Assembly (NCBI GenBank): GCA_905221605.1
Contig: CAJNDS010001735.1
Coordinates: 309,136-373,135, forward strand
Source: Symbiodinium natans
Lineage: Eukaryota; Sar; Dinophyceae; Suessiales; Symbiodiniaceae
DNA length: 64,000 bases
Direction of reading: 5' to 3'
Shown here: in pieces, positions 17,961-26,745 of the stretch
Layout of the letters: every line of letters starts with the position of its first letter
How positions within the stretch are numbered: the stretch's first letter is position 1
Notes under the pieces: generated by a model
Database searches by the model: none
What the model was told of the DNA's origin: nothing
The model's input: only the letters and a program-made list of their open reading frames with translations
Program-made: the position numbers and the translations under genes

Positions 17961-18791
17961 TCACTCTTTGTGATCCCGGATGGGATGCGGTTGGAAACAC
18001 TTGCAACACAGGTGCTTGCGGGGACACGTGGCGGCGGAACACTTGCACTTGTCCCCATGCAGGTTGTAATCGAAACAGAGGGCCTCACCCGTAGGGGCAT
18101 TAGCAACGCCTCCTTTCTGGAGAATCTCTTTGGGGATACGGGCGGTGAGGGAAAACTTGCCTTTGCCCTTGCCACCGCCTTTGGGGCTACCTTTGAGCTT
18201 CTTTTCCCCCGGCTCGAGCTTTCGCTTGAGCTCACGGCGCTCTTTATTTCCATTGCCCTGCTTCTGTGGAAGCGGCATCAAGGCCATGGAGACGTGGTAG
18301 CTTTCAAGTGCTGAGATCAACGCATCATCCATTGGGAAACTTCCGTCTGTGGCTGCACGCGGTTGAATACCGAGTTCGATCAGGCGGACGAACACTTGCC
18401 GATCGGCTTCCACCAATTGTGCAACAGAGCAGCGTGCAAAACCTGGAGGGGGTTCCCGGTGAAGGTTGCTGAACAGACGGGAGATGTACTTCTCATAGGC
18501 AGTGAAGGTGAGGCACTGAGCAAACACATAGGCAATGCCCCGACGACGAAGGGCCTCCTGGACTTGCAACGCGCTATGAGTTGGCATACTCATGGCATCA
18601 TCCGTTTCCTTGATCACCAGCTTGGAGCTTTCAAGTTCTAACTGGCGGGATGCACCTGTGGAGTGGGTGACTTCGTGTGTCCTTGATACACATCGATCAG
18701 GGCTGAGGTACTTCAGCTGATTGGCGGACTCCTGCCTGACACAATCTTCCAAGACACATCTCCCGGGCTCCATGCCGCCCTCAATCAGCAC
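17961..18791 (-). CDS. YR-element gag-like protein, C-terminal part
   Basis: 276 codons. Residues 1-40 (GGMEPGRCVLEDCVRQ) continue the preceding 122-codon frame after a frameshift near 18788. The middle is helical, then comes a basic Lys/Gly-rich segment (KRKLEPGEKKLKGSPKGG, GKGKGK) and a C-terminal Cys/His cluster (CFDYNLHGDKCKC, CPRKHLCCKCFQPHPIRDH). This layout of a basic linker and a zinc-binding end fits the nucleocapsid part of Gag proteins in dinoflagellate YR elements. It would package element RNA. The pol frame starts 6 bp downstream. Confidence 0.65.
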   Translation of the reverse strand: MLIEGGMEPGRCVLEDCVRQESANQLKYLSPDRCVSRTHEVTHSTGASRQLELESSKLVIKETDDAMSMPTHSALQVQEALRRRGIAYVFAQCLTFTAYEKYISRLFSNLHREPPPGFARCSVAQLVEADRQVFVRLIELGIQPRAATDGSFPMDDALISALESYHVSMALMPLPQKQGNGNKERRELKRKLEPGEKKLKGSPKGGGKGKGKFSLTARIPKEILQKGGVANAPTGEALCFDYNLHGDKCKCSAATCPRKHLCCKCFQPHPIRDHKE

Positions 18792-19153
18792 GCCCGGAAG
18801 CCGACCCTAAGGTGCTGCAGACGCCGGTCCCTTTCCGCCTCCGGCATTTTCCTGGAGGTACCTTCTGGATCAGAAACTTGCAGGCGCAAGTCAGCCAAAA
18901 CCAACGTCTGCGCCTCAAAGACAAGGCGGCGTACACATGCCTTGCCAGCTGCATTGGCTCCAGGTGTGGTAGCTGCACAGAATGCATTGAAGGCTGACTC
19001 AGGGATGACCTGGCCAGGCTGACCCACAGCATAAGCCAGTTGTCCCAGGCTGGTGAACCCACCGACACGAAGCTCAGCTAGCACATCATCGGGGCATTTG
19101 ATCTCGCGGGCGCGCTGGACGAAGTGGGCCTCAGACTCAATCAAGGAAGACAT
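18785..19153 (-). CDS. YR-element gag-like protein, N-terminal part
   Basis: 122 codons from MSSLIESEAHFVQRAREI. It overlaps the next frame by 7 bp in a different phase. The two pieces make sense as one protein of about 395 residues broken by an indel near 18788. I see no catalytic motif. The helical content and position directly before the zinc-knuckle part suggest the matrix/capsid portion of a gag-like protein. Confidence 0.55.
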   Translation of the reverse strand: MSSLIESEAHFVQRAREIKCPDDVLAELRVGGFTSLGQLAYAVGQPGQVIPESAFNAFCAATTPGANAAGKACVRRLVFEAQTLVLADLRLQVSDPEGTSRKMPEAERDRRLQHLRVGFRAC

Positions 19154-19594
19154 GGCACGGAGAACTACGCTGCACAGTCAAAGAGGAAGCCACACCTGAT
19201 CACATCACATGCGCAACATGGTAGAAAACTCCGTACGAACACCACACAACTCAGTGTACCACAAATAACATGTCCGCATTCTACGACTGCGAGCCTGGTT
19301 TTTGGAACATCACATGCACAATCCCAACACTCACATGCTGAATATGTGGCCCCTGGGCCCCCCCCATTGCCCATAAAGCCCATTGGCTAGGCATTGGCAC
19401 CATGTGCCACAAGGCTCATAAGGGACCATGTCCTTGCCTTGACTTCAAAGAACCGACATCTAGCCGGCAACAGCAAAACTGCATCTCACGTTTCCTCACA
19501 TTAGCCCCTGGGCACATGTCGCTACCATGTAGCAATCTCTTTTCTTCGCCATAGCGATCGGAAACGAACACATCCTTCTCCCAACCACACCTCA
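19154..19594 (-). other. Intergenic spacer between recombinase and gag-like genes
   Basis: About 440 bp without a convincing gene or repeat. It may hold the gag/pol promoter or a processing site, but nothing in the sequence decides this. Confidence 0.4.
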
Positions 19595-21778
19595 TCACAG
19601 GTTGCGTTTGCATGTGCGACACTCCGGATTCATAAGATCATCCTCAGAAGGCAAGACATACATTGCCGTGCGCGGGCGCCCACACACAAGGATGTTGTCG
19701 CCATAAGCATGGTGAAGAACTCCAGATCTGGAGTGTTTTACCCATGTACCAGTGCCTTGTACAGGGTTCCCGCTAGGAACAGTCGCCCGATCATCAGCAC
19801 GCACGGGGTCAGGTGAGGTTTGCGATTCACTCGAACCCGACGACTCACTCGAGCTATCGGAGGAAGATGACTCCTCCTCACCGGAGCTTTCAACCTTGAT
19901 AGCAGGTGTCAACGAGGCACTAAGGTATGCCTGAGTCGGCAACAAGCCCTTGCCCTGCATTGGCCCATCCGCGGACGGTGGCTGCGGGGGGAACGCCCAC
20001 ATGTGTCCCCGAGGTGCATCAGGAGAGAACTCAAGCTGTCTGATGGCGTCCATGACTGTTTCCAGCTCCCTTACGGGTCCCATGCTCAACTCCACAGAGT
20101 ACACAGCCTCAGTTCCTTCAACCGCCGTGACATGTCTGCCCAAACATGAGCGGACTTCCTTCTTGGCCCCAGCCTTGCTGGCCCAAGAGATGCACGTTCT
20201 TTTCAAGCTGTGTGAGGAGACCGCCTTGTCTTTAAGCACAAGCCTTAAGAAAGTTGAGACTTCCTCGGCCGTAATGGCCCTGCGAGCCAACACGCCACTG
20301 GCTAGAGGTGGACGGAAAAGCGCAGCACCAACATGCCCTTGCAACAGCAGACCAACCTTCTCAAAGGCACACTTGCACGACTCAAACCATTCATGATCCG
20401 CAATTCCACGCAATGGAATCAAGATTGGGAGCAACTGCGCGACCCTTCTGGCTGCCCTTGCAGTTTTATGCTGCTTAACCCGGATCACCACATAGCCATC
20501 TCGACCTTCTCCATCCACGTCCACGTATGCCACCTTACGGAAGTCAGATTGTCTAGCACGTGCATACAAGCACAAAAGGCAATATCCAGCAAAGGCTCGA
20601 TCCCAATCCGATGTACCGTGTCCATTCAACAGGGAATGAAGGATACGAACTTGCGCCACAGTGAGCGGGGGTGCTTGCTGGAGGTCTCCAAGGTTAGCCA
20701 ACATACGCTCAGCTGCACCAACACACTTGCGGCTTATTTTGCAAGGGATGTTAGTTACATCCATCACGAAGTAAGCAAAACGCAGGGCGGACAAGAAGGA
20801 AGAGGCTTTGGACGGTGGGGCCTGCGAACCATCCAGGAACTGCATGTACCTCCAAAACATGTCATCAGTGAAAGGGTCGAGGTTTGCACCAACAATGGTA
20901 TCAAACCACCTCAAGAACGTGAGAATGCTACCTGCTCTCTTGGAGGCTGTTCCTGCGGCCCTCGACCCAATACATGCTTCCAGCGCCTGTGGATCGACTT
21001 CGCACTCAGGGTGCATCTTGCGGTTCCTCCGCATAATCACGATCCACTTATCAACCGCAAGCCTCACCGCTTTGCTTTGCTGGGCATCAACGTCAACGTC
21101 GGAGAGGACTTTGAAAACAGATGACGCAAGGTCTCCAGGCACGACCGGCTCCTGTGGCTCATCGAACGAAGCGAATGGCTTGCACGGAAGCGACTGGGGG
21201 GTCCAGACTTCCGCTTCACGCATAGAAAGGGGTGGCATTTTAAGCTCCGAAGACACCGAGGACTCGCCAAAGATTGCACTAACAGCAGGCAGCTCCCAAG
21301 GCAACACAACATCAGACAGGCCCCCATCCGCCAACCGTACAAAGCTGTCGGCAAACACATCACCCACCGTACGCGCCATTTTTGCAGGAGGCTCGTTGAC
21401 AGACGGTTTCTCAGACTCGGACACCTGAGAATCTTCCCCCTTGGCGTCATGGTCTGCTGACTGGCTCAACAAATCATCACGCGCACATGACCGGCATGAG
21501 GTATGCTCAGAGCTGAGTTCAGACACTTCAGGGTTGACGTCGACCATAAAGTCTTCCACCGCCGAAACAGGGGAGTTCTCATCGCCCCAATCTAGGTCAT
21601 CGACTTCTGCATCCAACGGCTTTGGCAACCGCAACAACGGCCCAGAGGACTTCACACCAGCCCCAAATGGGGGCAACTCAAGGGGGACGATAGGAAGGAC
21701 TGGTGGTCCATCATCTTCGCTGACATGACCGACCGAAAAATCATCCCCCTCTATATCCGGCAAACCGTCCGCAGACAT
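19595..21778 (-). CDS. Tyrosine recombinase of the YR retroelement
   Basis: 727 codons, uninterrupted. Residues 1-210 are acidic and unassigned. The core-binding domain spans about 215-365 (KRAGSILTFLRWFDTI, FWRYMQFLDGSQAPPSKASS). The catalytic domain spans about 370-575: YARARQSDFRK (Arg407 or Arg409), KQHKTAR (Lys), SSHSLKRTCISWASKAG (His523 with Lys526 where the second Arg usually sits), LGRHVT (His549) and AVYSVE (Tyr560, the nucleophile). It would join a circular cDNA into the genome without making target duplications, which fits the junctions seen. A Ser/Glu-rich tail follows. It is the first gene of the element in coding order. Confidence 0.88.
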   Translation of the reverse strand: MSADGLPDIEGDDFSVGHVSEDDGPPVLPIVPLELPPFGAGVKSSGPLLRLPKPLDAEVDDLDWGDENSPVSAVEDFMVDVNPEVSELSSEHTSCRSCARDDLLSQSADHDAKGEDSQVSESEKPSVNEPPAKMARTVGDVFADSFVRLADGGLSDVVLPWELPAVSAIFGESSVSSELKMPPLSMREAEVWTPQSLPCKPFASFDEPQEPVVPGDLASSVFKVLSDVDVDAQQSKAVRLAVDKWIVIMRRNRKMHPECEVDPQALEACIGSRAAGTASKRAGSILTFLRWFDTIVGANLDPFTDDMFWRYMQFLDGSQAPPSKASSFLSALRFAYFVMDVTNIPCKISRKCVGAAERMLANLGDLQQAPPLTVAQVRILHSLLNGHGTSDWDRAFAGYCLLCLYARARQSDFRKVAYVDVDGEGRDGYVVIRVKQHKTARAARRVAQLLPILIPLRGIADHEWFESCKCAFEKVGLLLQGHVGAALFRPPLASGVLARRAITAEEVSTFLRLVLKDKAVSSHSLKRTCISWASKAGAKKEVRSCLGRHVTAVEGTEAVYSVELSMGPVRELETVMDAIRQLEFSPDAPRGHMWAFPPQPPSADGPMQGKGLLPTQAYLSASLTPAIKVESSGEEESSSSDSSSESSGSSESQTSPDPVRADDRATVPSGNPVQGTGTWVKHSRSGVLHHAYGDNILVCGRPRTAMYVLPSEDDLMNPECRTCKRNL

Positions 21779-21796
21779 GGCAGCACGAAGAGGTCG

Positions 21797-22138
21797 TCAA
21801 CCAGGCAAAGACAGGAGCTGGCGACAGCACGACTGCACCCAATGGGCAGCAGCACTAAAGCGGCCCCAATCAGACAGCGTGAGGCAGAGAAGGAACCGGG
21901 CCCCTTCACTCCGACTAAGAAGGAGGCCACGGAAACTAGGCTCAACAATGTAGCTGAAAATATCAGGTGGCGCTTCTAAGCAGCGCTGAAGTGCAGGCAC
22001 GTGGAAGTGCAAGGGTCGAATGCGAACAGGCGCAAAGACAAAGGACGGCACAGGCACCCGAAAATCGTCGGATGACGATGTGGAGGCACTTGATGCAGAC
22101 AGGTCCATCCACTTCCCGATCGCGGGAAGCTTGCACAA
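21797..22138 (-). CDS. Small ORF upstream of the recombinase, unassigned
   Basis: 113 codons starting MCKLPAIGKWMDLSASS, in the leader between repeat A1 and the recombinase start, ending 18 bp before it. I recognise no domain. It could be a short upstream ORF or an accident of a GC-rich leader. Confidence 0.3.
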   Translation of the reverse strand: MCKLPAIGKWMDLSASSASTSSSDDFRVPVPSFVFAPVRIRPLHFHVPALQRCLEAPPDIFSYIVEPSFRGLLLSRSEGARFLLCLTLSDWGRFSAAAHWVQSCCRQLLSLPG

Positions 22139-22194
22139 AACTAAAGTCGTAGCACCTGGTTACGAGCCACTAGACTAGAACGCGGCCTCCAACC

Positions 22195-22399
22195 TCAAAA
22201 ATTTTGCACTGAGCTGCAGAGCCAGTGCTGCACACACATCTTCCAGCATATGCAGTTGCAAATCGTCGTTGGCAGTACCAAGCGTGACAAGCATCAGAAA
22301 CTTTTGGGCTTCAAACCAAGACCAAACGGCACACCGTTTTTCTTACAGACAATTTGGTAGCAAACGATAAAACACCATTCGCTCGCGAACAGTAAGCTT
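22195..22399 (-). repeat. Split direct repeat A1 (outer 5' end)
   Basis: 205 bp, matching 1942-2146. It forms the 5' end of the YR element in coding direction and abuts the resumed Rep-B reading frame at 22400. Confidence 0.88.
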
Positions 22400-23056
22400 G
22401 AGTGGGAACTTTTTGCGCTGGCTTTAGATTTCTGGCCCCAGGTCTGCCGGAGGTTTACCCTCCAGGTTGAGGTTCCTGGACTCCCAGCTCAGGACCTGCG
22501 GGCCTTTACAGTCGAGCGGATGGTGGCCCCCATCCGCCCGACACCGGACGGTTCATTCCTCCAGATGTGCATTATGATGTGCTTCTGGTGTGGACTTCGC
22601 CTTCAGGAGGGGTACCTCCATCCCCGCGACCAAGGGGAGCATAATTGGGGGTACCTGGGAATGGCCAAGTACCACCGGTTGACAAGCTTGGACGTGGCCA
22701 ACTGGGGCACCAGAGAGCACTACGGTTTCCCCAGCATGACCCGGCTCGTCTCGTTCTTCCGGTGGTTTGACCAAGACTCGCCCACCCTGAGCAGCAAAGT
22801 CAAGAGGTGGGTCAGCCTCCACCATGCCAGCATCCCCATGCTGGCAAGCTTGTTGCTGTGGGAATTAAAAACCATGGACATGGTGTTTGTCAAGGCTCTC
22901 ATCGACATGAAAGTCCTCTATGAGTTGCCGTCGCCAGACTATGGGCTCGCGCGACCCCTCGGCAACATCATGGAGGAACCTCGCTGGGAGTTGGTCCCAC
23001 TCAGGGAACCACCAGCTGAAGCAGCCTGGGAGGTTGCATCCTCCCAGCGAGGATAG
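22400..23056 (+). pseudogene. Rep-B protein, C-terminal part (copy 1)
   Basis: It continues the frame broken at 1616. The sequence runs EWELFALALD, GYLHPRDQGEHNWGYLG, LTSLDVANWGTREHYGF, then LREPPAEAAWEVASSQRG. It retains a stretch of 19-20 residues (VFVKALIDMKVLYELPSP) that copy 2 lacks. VLKV in the left half and HNWGYLG...DVANWG give a faint resemblance to protein kinases, but no HRD or DFG motif is visible, so I do not assign a function. The stop lies 27 bp beyond that of copy 2. Confidence 0.55.
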
Positions 23057-23505
23057 CACAGAGGTATCATCCTCGCTACCGGAGCGGAACCCTGACCGCC
23101 TCCCTCTGACAGCCTGCACAAGTGCACCAAAGGCCTTGAAGGACCTTTTGTCAGGAGGTTCCTAACCTCTCATGAGGTACCAGCCTCTGGTAGCATCCCA
23201 AAGAGGATGATAAGCTGAGGTCCATCCTCGCTGCCAGAGAACACCCCTGGCCGACTTCCTCTTGCGGTTTGCACCCACTGCACCAGAAACCCTGAGGATC
23301 TTTTGCCAGGAGGTTCATTCCTCTCATGAGGTACAACCTCTGGTAGCATCCCAAAGAGGATGGTAGCTTAGGAGGAGGTGTTTTCCTCCCCCTGTACTAT
23401 AGGGCCAAAAGGGCCATCAGATGTGCCGGTACAGAGGCACGGTTTTCACAACCCAAACACCAAGAAGGTGGATTGCATTCGTTCGCTCAACTCGGAAAAA
23501 AAATT
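23020..23505 (+). mobile_element. Rep-B copy 1, 3' tail shared with the SL-LINE
   Basis: From GCAGCCTGGGAGGTTGCATCC on (first bases differ slightly between copies), this matches the SL-LINE 3' UTR at 30020-29534 in reverse complement. It contains hairpins such as GGCC-AAAAG-GGCC and ends in the stem CACC-AAGAA-GGTG and the tail CTCAACTCGG plus A's. Confidence 0.8.
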
Positions 23506-23525
23506 GTACCTGGGTTGAACCTGGG
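23506..23525. repeat. AACCTGGGTT junction array
   Basis: Two motif copies between the A-rich tail of Rep-B copy 1 and the SL relict of Rep-A copy 2. Confidence 0.75.
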
Positions 23526-25291
23526 TTGGCTCAAGGCTCTCGGCTCGAGTGAGAAGGCAAGTGGTAGGCCGCTTTCAGGTCGGGGTAGCCGCCTAGATGC
23601 CATGGAGCCCACCCTCTAAGAGGGATAGCCTGGCTATCATAACCTCAGAGGTGAGCCGAGAGGGAAGGTGCATCCTTCGACTGGAGCGAACTACCAGGGC
23701 AGGGCACTTCCGCGATGCCTAGTCCCTGGAGCAGAGTTTCAGCGAGCATGCAAAACAGGGATGCCTTCCGTAGGCCTCGTGGCCAAGGGGCACCGAGGCA
23801 GCAGAGAGGCGCAGACCCTCTGACCCGAACAGATAGGGGCAAGGGCCGGCGGGCAGGGATCAGCCCAGTATGCTCGGGGGGACCGCAAGGCACGGTTAGT
23901 AAGAGAGTGAAAGCAGGAGCTGCGGCGAACTTGAGCAACTGGTCTGTACAGCCTGTTGCCACCGCTTGCAATCCCTGGAGAGCTGGAAGTTAGGGAGCTG
24001 GAAGTTTGGGAGTCTGCAGTGGCGATTAGGGAACGTGATGTAGTGGCCAATGGGCCAAAGCACATGCCCCTTCCGGAAGCCTGCTACATGCAGAAGCCTG
24101 CGACATGTACCGGGCAACGCCAACACTGAGTATTAGCCAGTGTAAGGACATGGCTTGAGTGTGAGGTCAGTCTGGCAGCTTCTTCGTGACTCACACAGCC
24201 AGAGGTTCATCCTCTTGAGATGAGTGGTATATTGGGCCCTCCGGACCTCTGTCAATGCTGGGAATTGCCCAGTCCTACCAGGCTTAGGTTCAGGAGTTTT
24301 CTTTGTCCACCTAGGCCCTAATGCCTGAGACTCATCTGCAGTAAATCCACACCGACCCTGGGGTTAAGGATGGTGCCTTCCCCGGGATCCCAGACACTGT
24401 GGCACTTGTGAGAGGGACAGCTACCAGAGGCGAGATCCCCTTCTCTAGGTGCTACCTGAGGTTTATGTTTCTGGGTTTGGCTTCTGCTCGGCGTCGTTCC
24501 CTGCGCCAGTGCACTTGTGCCTGGGAAATCGAGGGAAAGCGTGGCCCCGCGCCTTGTCGAGGGGAGGTCGTCGACCCTGCGCCAAGGATAACGAGTTGAG
24601 GGGTGCAGTGGCCTAACCCGGTGATGTAAACCCAGTTTGTCAAGTGGTCTCATCCACCCTCGCACGGGGTAATTAGGCATGAGGTGCTTTCTGGAACCCT
24701 CCGCACAGTGACCTGGAGTGCCAGACCAGAACCAGGAGTGAGGAGGTGGCGTCCTCGGGCTGTGAATTGGCGGACTTCACTGCCCAGAACCCACATTGCT
24801 GCGTGCTGAGCAGATATGGCAGATTTCCCTCTCAGCAAAGCAGACGGACAACCCTGTTTAGAAGGGCCAGCAACCAATTTGTACAGGTAATTGGTACCTG
24901 TGGCCGTGGGGTCGCAGGGTGTTTAGTGCAGAATTTCTTGCTGTGCACCCAGAGGGCTGCCCTCTTACTGACACGAAAGGGATGTGGGTAGAGAAAAAGG
25001 GCTACCCCAGAGACTGGGGCCCCTGACCGAGTAGGGAGAAGAGGAGCGGATGGTGGAGCTCGGTGGAGCTTAGCAGCAGCAAGAGGTGCCACCCTCTAGT
25101 GAGAGGCTGAGGCAAAGACCTCGTAGGATTGAGGTCACACCCTCAGTAGTAGTGGTGCCAGTAGCAGAAGGCTTTACCTGTACAGTCGCCTCTGCTGCTC
25201 AAGATAGTGTAGTGGTACATAGCAGTACGGACTCCGGTCCCAAACACCAAGACGGTGGACTCGCAAACCAATCTCAACTCGAAAAAAATTG
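23526..25291 (+). mobile_element. Rep-A copy 2, complete
   Basis: About 1.77 kb. It opens with TTGGCTCAAG (23526-23535) followed by a mutated second SL (CTCTCGGCTCGAG) and ends with CACC-AAGAC-GGTG, then CTCAACTCGAAAAAAATTG. The body is a chain of short inverted repeats, for example CCTCTAAGAGG and GATAGCC-T-GGCTATC, with no open frame kept between copies. It is probably a non-autonomous retroposon. Identity with the other copies is lower than among copies 3-9. Confidence 0.8.
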
Positions 25292-25364
25292 AACCTGGGT
25301 TGAACATAGTTTGAACCCGGGTTAACCCAAGTTGAACCCAGGTTGAACCCAGGTTGAACCTGGG
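25292..25364. repeat. AACCCAGGTT junction array
   Basis: About seven degenerate motif copies in both orientations, between Rep-A copy 2 and Rep-B copy 2. Confidence 0.75.
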
Positions 25365-26745
25365 TTGGCTCAAGGCTCGAGAATGGGACCAAGCCCAAAG
25401 CTCAGGAGGGGATGCCTCCGACACCAGTCCGGAGCCTGCCCCAGTGGAGGAGCAGGACCAAGAAAGAGGACCAGGAGCCCCCGACAGACCTTAACACGGG
25501 CACCAGGCCTTACAACGAGGGAGGTAACCTTATCCTCCGAGCAGCCGCGGTCGAGGCAATGGCCTAGCCAACCAGATGCCCGACCAGGCCTCGTATGAGG
25601 TCCAGGTACCTGACCATGCTTGCTCGGGGAGGGTCAAGGGTGGTGTATACCCTTGACCGGGAACCCCGCTGGGTCCTGAAGGTGGGCCCCCAAGATGCCC
25701 ACCACTTCGAGTGGGAGCTGTTTGCGCTGTCCCTCGACTCCTGGCCCCAAGTCTGCCGGAGGTTCACCCTCCAGGTCGAGGTCCCTGGGCTCCCAGCCCA
25801 GGACCTGAGGGCCTACACCGTCGAGCGGATGGTGGCCCCAGTCCGCCCGACACCGGACGGGTCGTTCCTCCAGATGTGCATTATGATATGCTTCTGGTGT
25901 GGACTTCGCCTTCCGGAGGGGTACCTCCATCCCCGCGACCAAGGGGAGCATAATTGGGGGTACCTGGGAATGGCCAAATACCACCGGTTAACAAGTTTGG
26001 ACGTGGCCAACTGGGGCACCAGAGAGCACTACGGCTTCCCCAGCCTGACCCGGCTCGTCTCGTTCTTCCGGTGGTTTGACCAGGACTCACCCACCCTGAG
26101 CAGCAAAGTCAAGAGGTGGGTCAGCCTCCACCATGCCAGCATCCCCATGCTGGCAAGCTTGTTGCTGTGGGAATTAAAAACCATGGACTATGGGCTCGCG
26201 CGACCCCTCGGCAACATCATGGAGGAACCTCGCTGGGAGTTGGTCCCACTCAGGGAACCACCAGCTGAAGCAGCCTAGGAGGTTGCATCCTCCCAGCGAG
26301 GATAGCACAGAGGTACCATCCTCGCTACCGGAGCGGAACCCTGACCGCCTCCCTCTGACAGCCTGCACAAGTGCACCAAAGGCCTTGAGGGACCTTTTGT
26401 CAGGAGGTTCCTAACCTCTCATGAGGTACCAGCCTCTGGTAGCATCCCGAAGGGGATGCAAGCTGAGGTTCATCCTCACTGCCAGAGAACACCCCTGGCC
26501 CCTTCTCTCACGGTTGCAACCCCTGCACCAGCAACCTGAGGAGCTTTTGCCAGGAGGTTTCTTTCCTCTCATGAGGTACAACCTCTGGTAGCATCCCAAA
26601 GAGGATGGTAGCTTAGGAGGAGGTTCTTCCTCCCCTGTACATTAGGGCCAAGAGGGCCATCAGTGGTGCCAGTACAGAGGCACGGTTTTCACAACCCAAA
26701 CACCAAGACGGTGGATCGCATTTGTTCGCTCAACTCGGAAAAAAA
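25365..26745 (+). mobile_element. Rep-B copy 2, uninterrupted
   Basis: It begins with the SL relict TTGGCTCAAG (25365-25374), carries the 227-codon Rep-B frame, then a 3' part homologous to the SL-LINE 3' UTR. It ends in CACC-AAGAC-GGTG and CTCAACTCGGAAAAAAATTG. It serves as the reference for reading the split copy 1. The last bases run straight into the SL relict of Rep-A copy 3 with no array between. Confidence 0.8.
25595..26278 (+). CDS. Rep-B protein, function unknown (weakly kinase-like)
   Basis: 227 codons from MRSRYLTMLARG; the frame is open further upstream. RVVYTLDREPRWVLKVGPQD resembles the start of a kinase-like lobe, with VLKV as the possible ATP-binding lysine. HNWGYLGMAKYHRL and SLDVANWGTREHYG follow, but HRD and DFG motifs are absent. 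Compared with copy 1 it lacks about 19-20 residues after LLLWELKTMD, an in-frame deletion with GAC at both ends. The protein stops exactly where homology to the SL-LINE's stop-codon region begins. A captured host coding sequence is possible. Confidence 0.45.
   Translation: MRSRYLTMLARGGSRVVYTLDREPRWVLKVGPQDAHHFEWELFALSLDSWPQVCRRFTLQVEVPGLPAQDLRAYTVERMVAPVRPTPDGSFLQMCIMICFWCGLRLPEGYLHPRDQGEHNWGYLGMAKYHRLTSLDVANWGTREHYGFPSLTRLVSFFRWFDQDSPTLSSKVKRWVSLHHASIPMLASLLLWELKTMDYGLARPLGNIMEEPRWELVPLREPPAEAA

Larger units (their letters stand above)
1617..22399 (-). mobile_element. Tyrosine-recombinase retroelement with split direct repeats
   Basis: A DIRS/PAT/Ngaro-type element occupies this span. In coding direction it reads A1 (22195-22399), recombinase, gag-like gene, pol, B1 (2145-2356), A2 (1942-2146), a 113-bp spacer, B2 (1617-1828). 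A1=A2 (205 bp) and B1=B2 (212 bp) are essentially identical, and this split-repeat arrangement is diagnostic of PAT/Ngaro-like elements. It sits inside Rep-B with no clear target duplication beyond a shared CTT, as expected for YR integration. After removing the nested LINE (2469-14181) and one copy of its 14-bp target duplication, the element is about 9.06 kb. Finding the recombinase gene first is unusual, since DIRS and Ngaro elements normally carry it last. Several frameshifts in gag and pol suggest this copy is inactive. Confidence 0.88.

Noticed and set aside
25595..26278. Calling the Rep-B product a protein kinase
   Set aside because: Only a VLKV-like lysine and general pattern fit. HRD, DFG and glycine-loop motifs are missing, so I left it unassigned.
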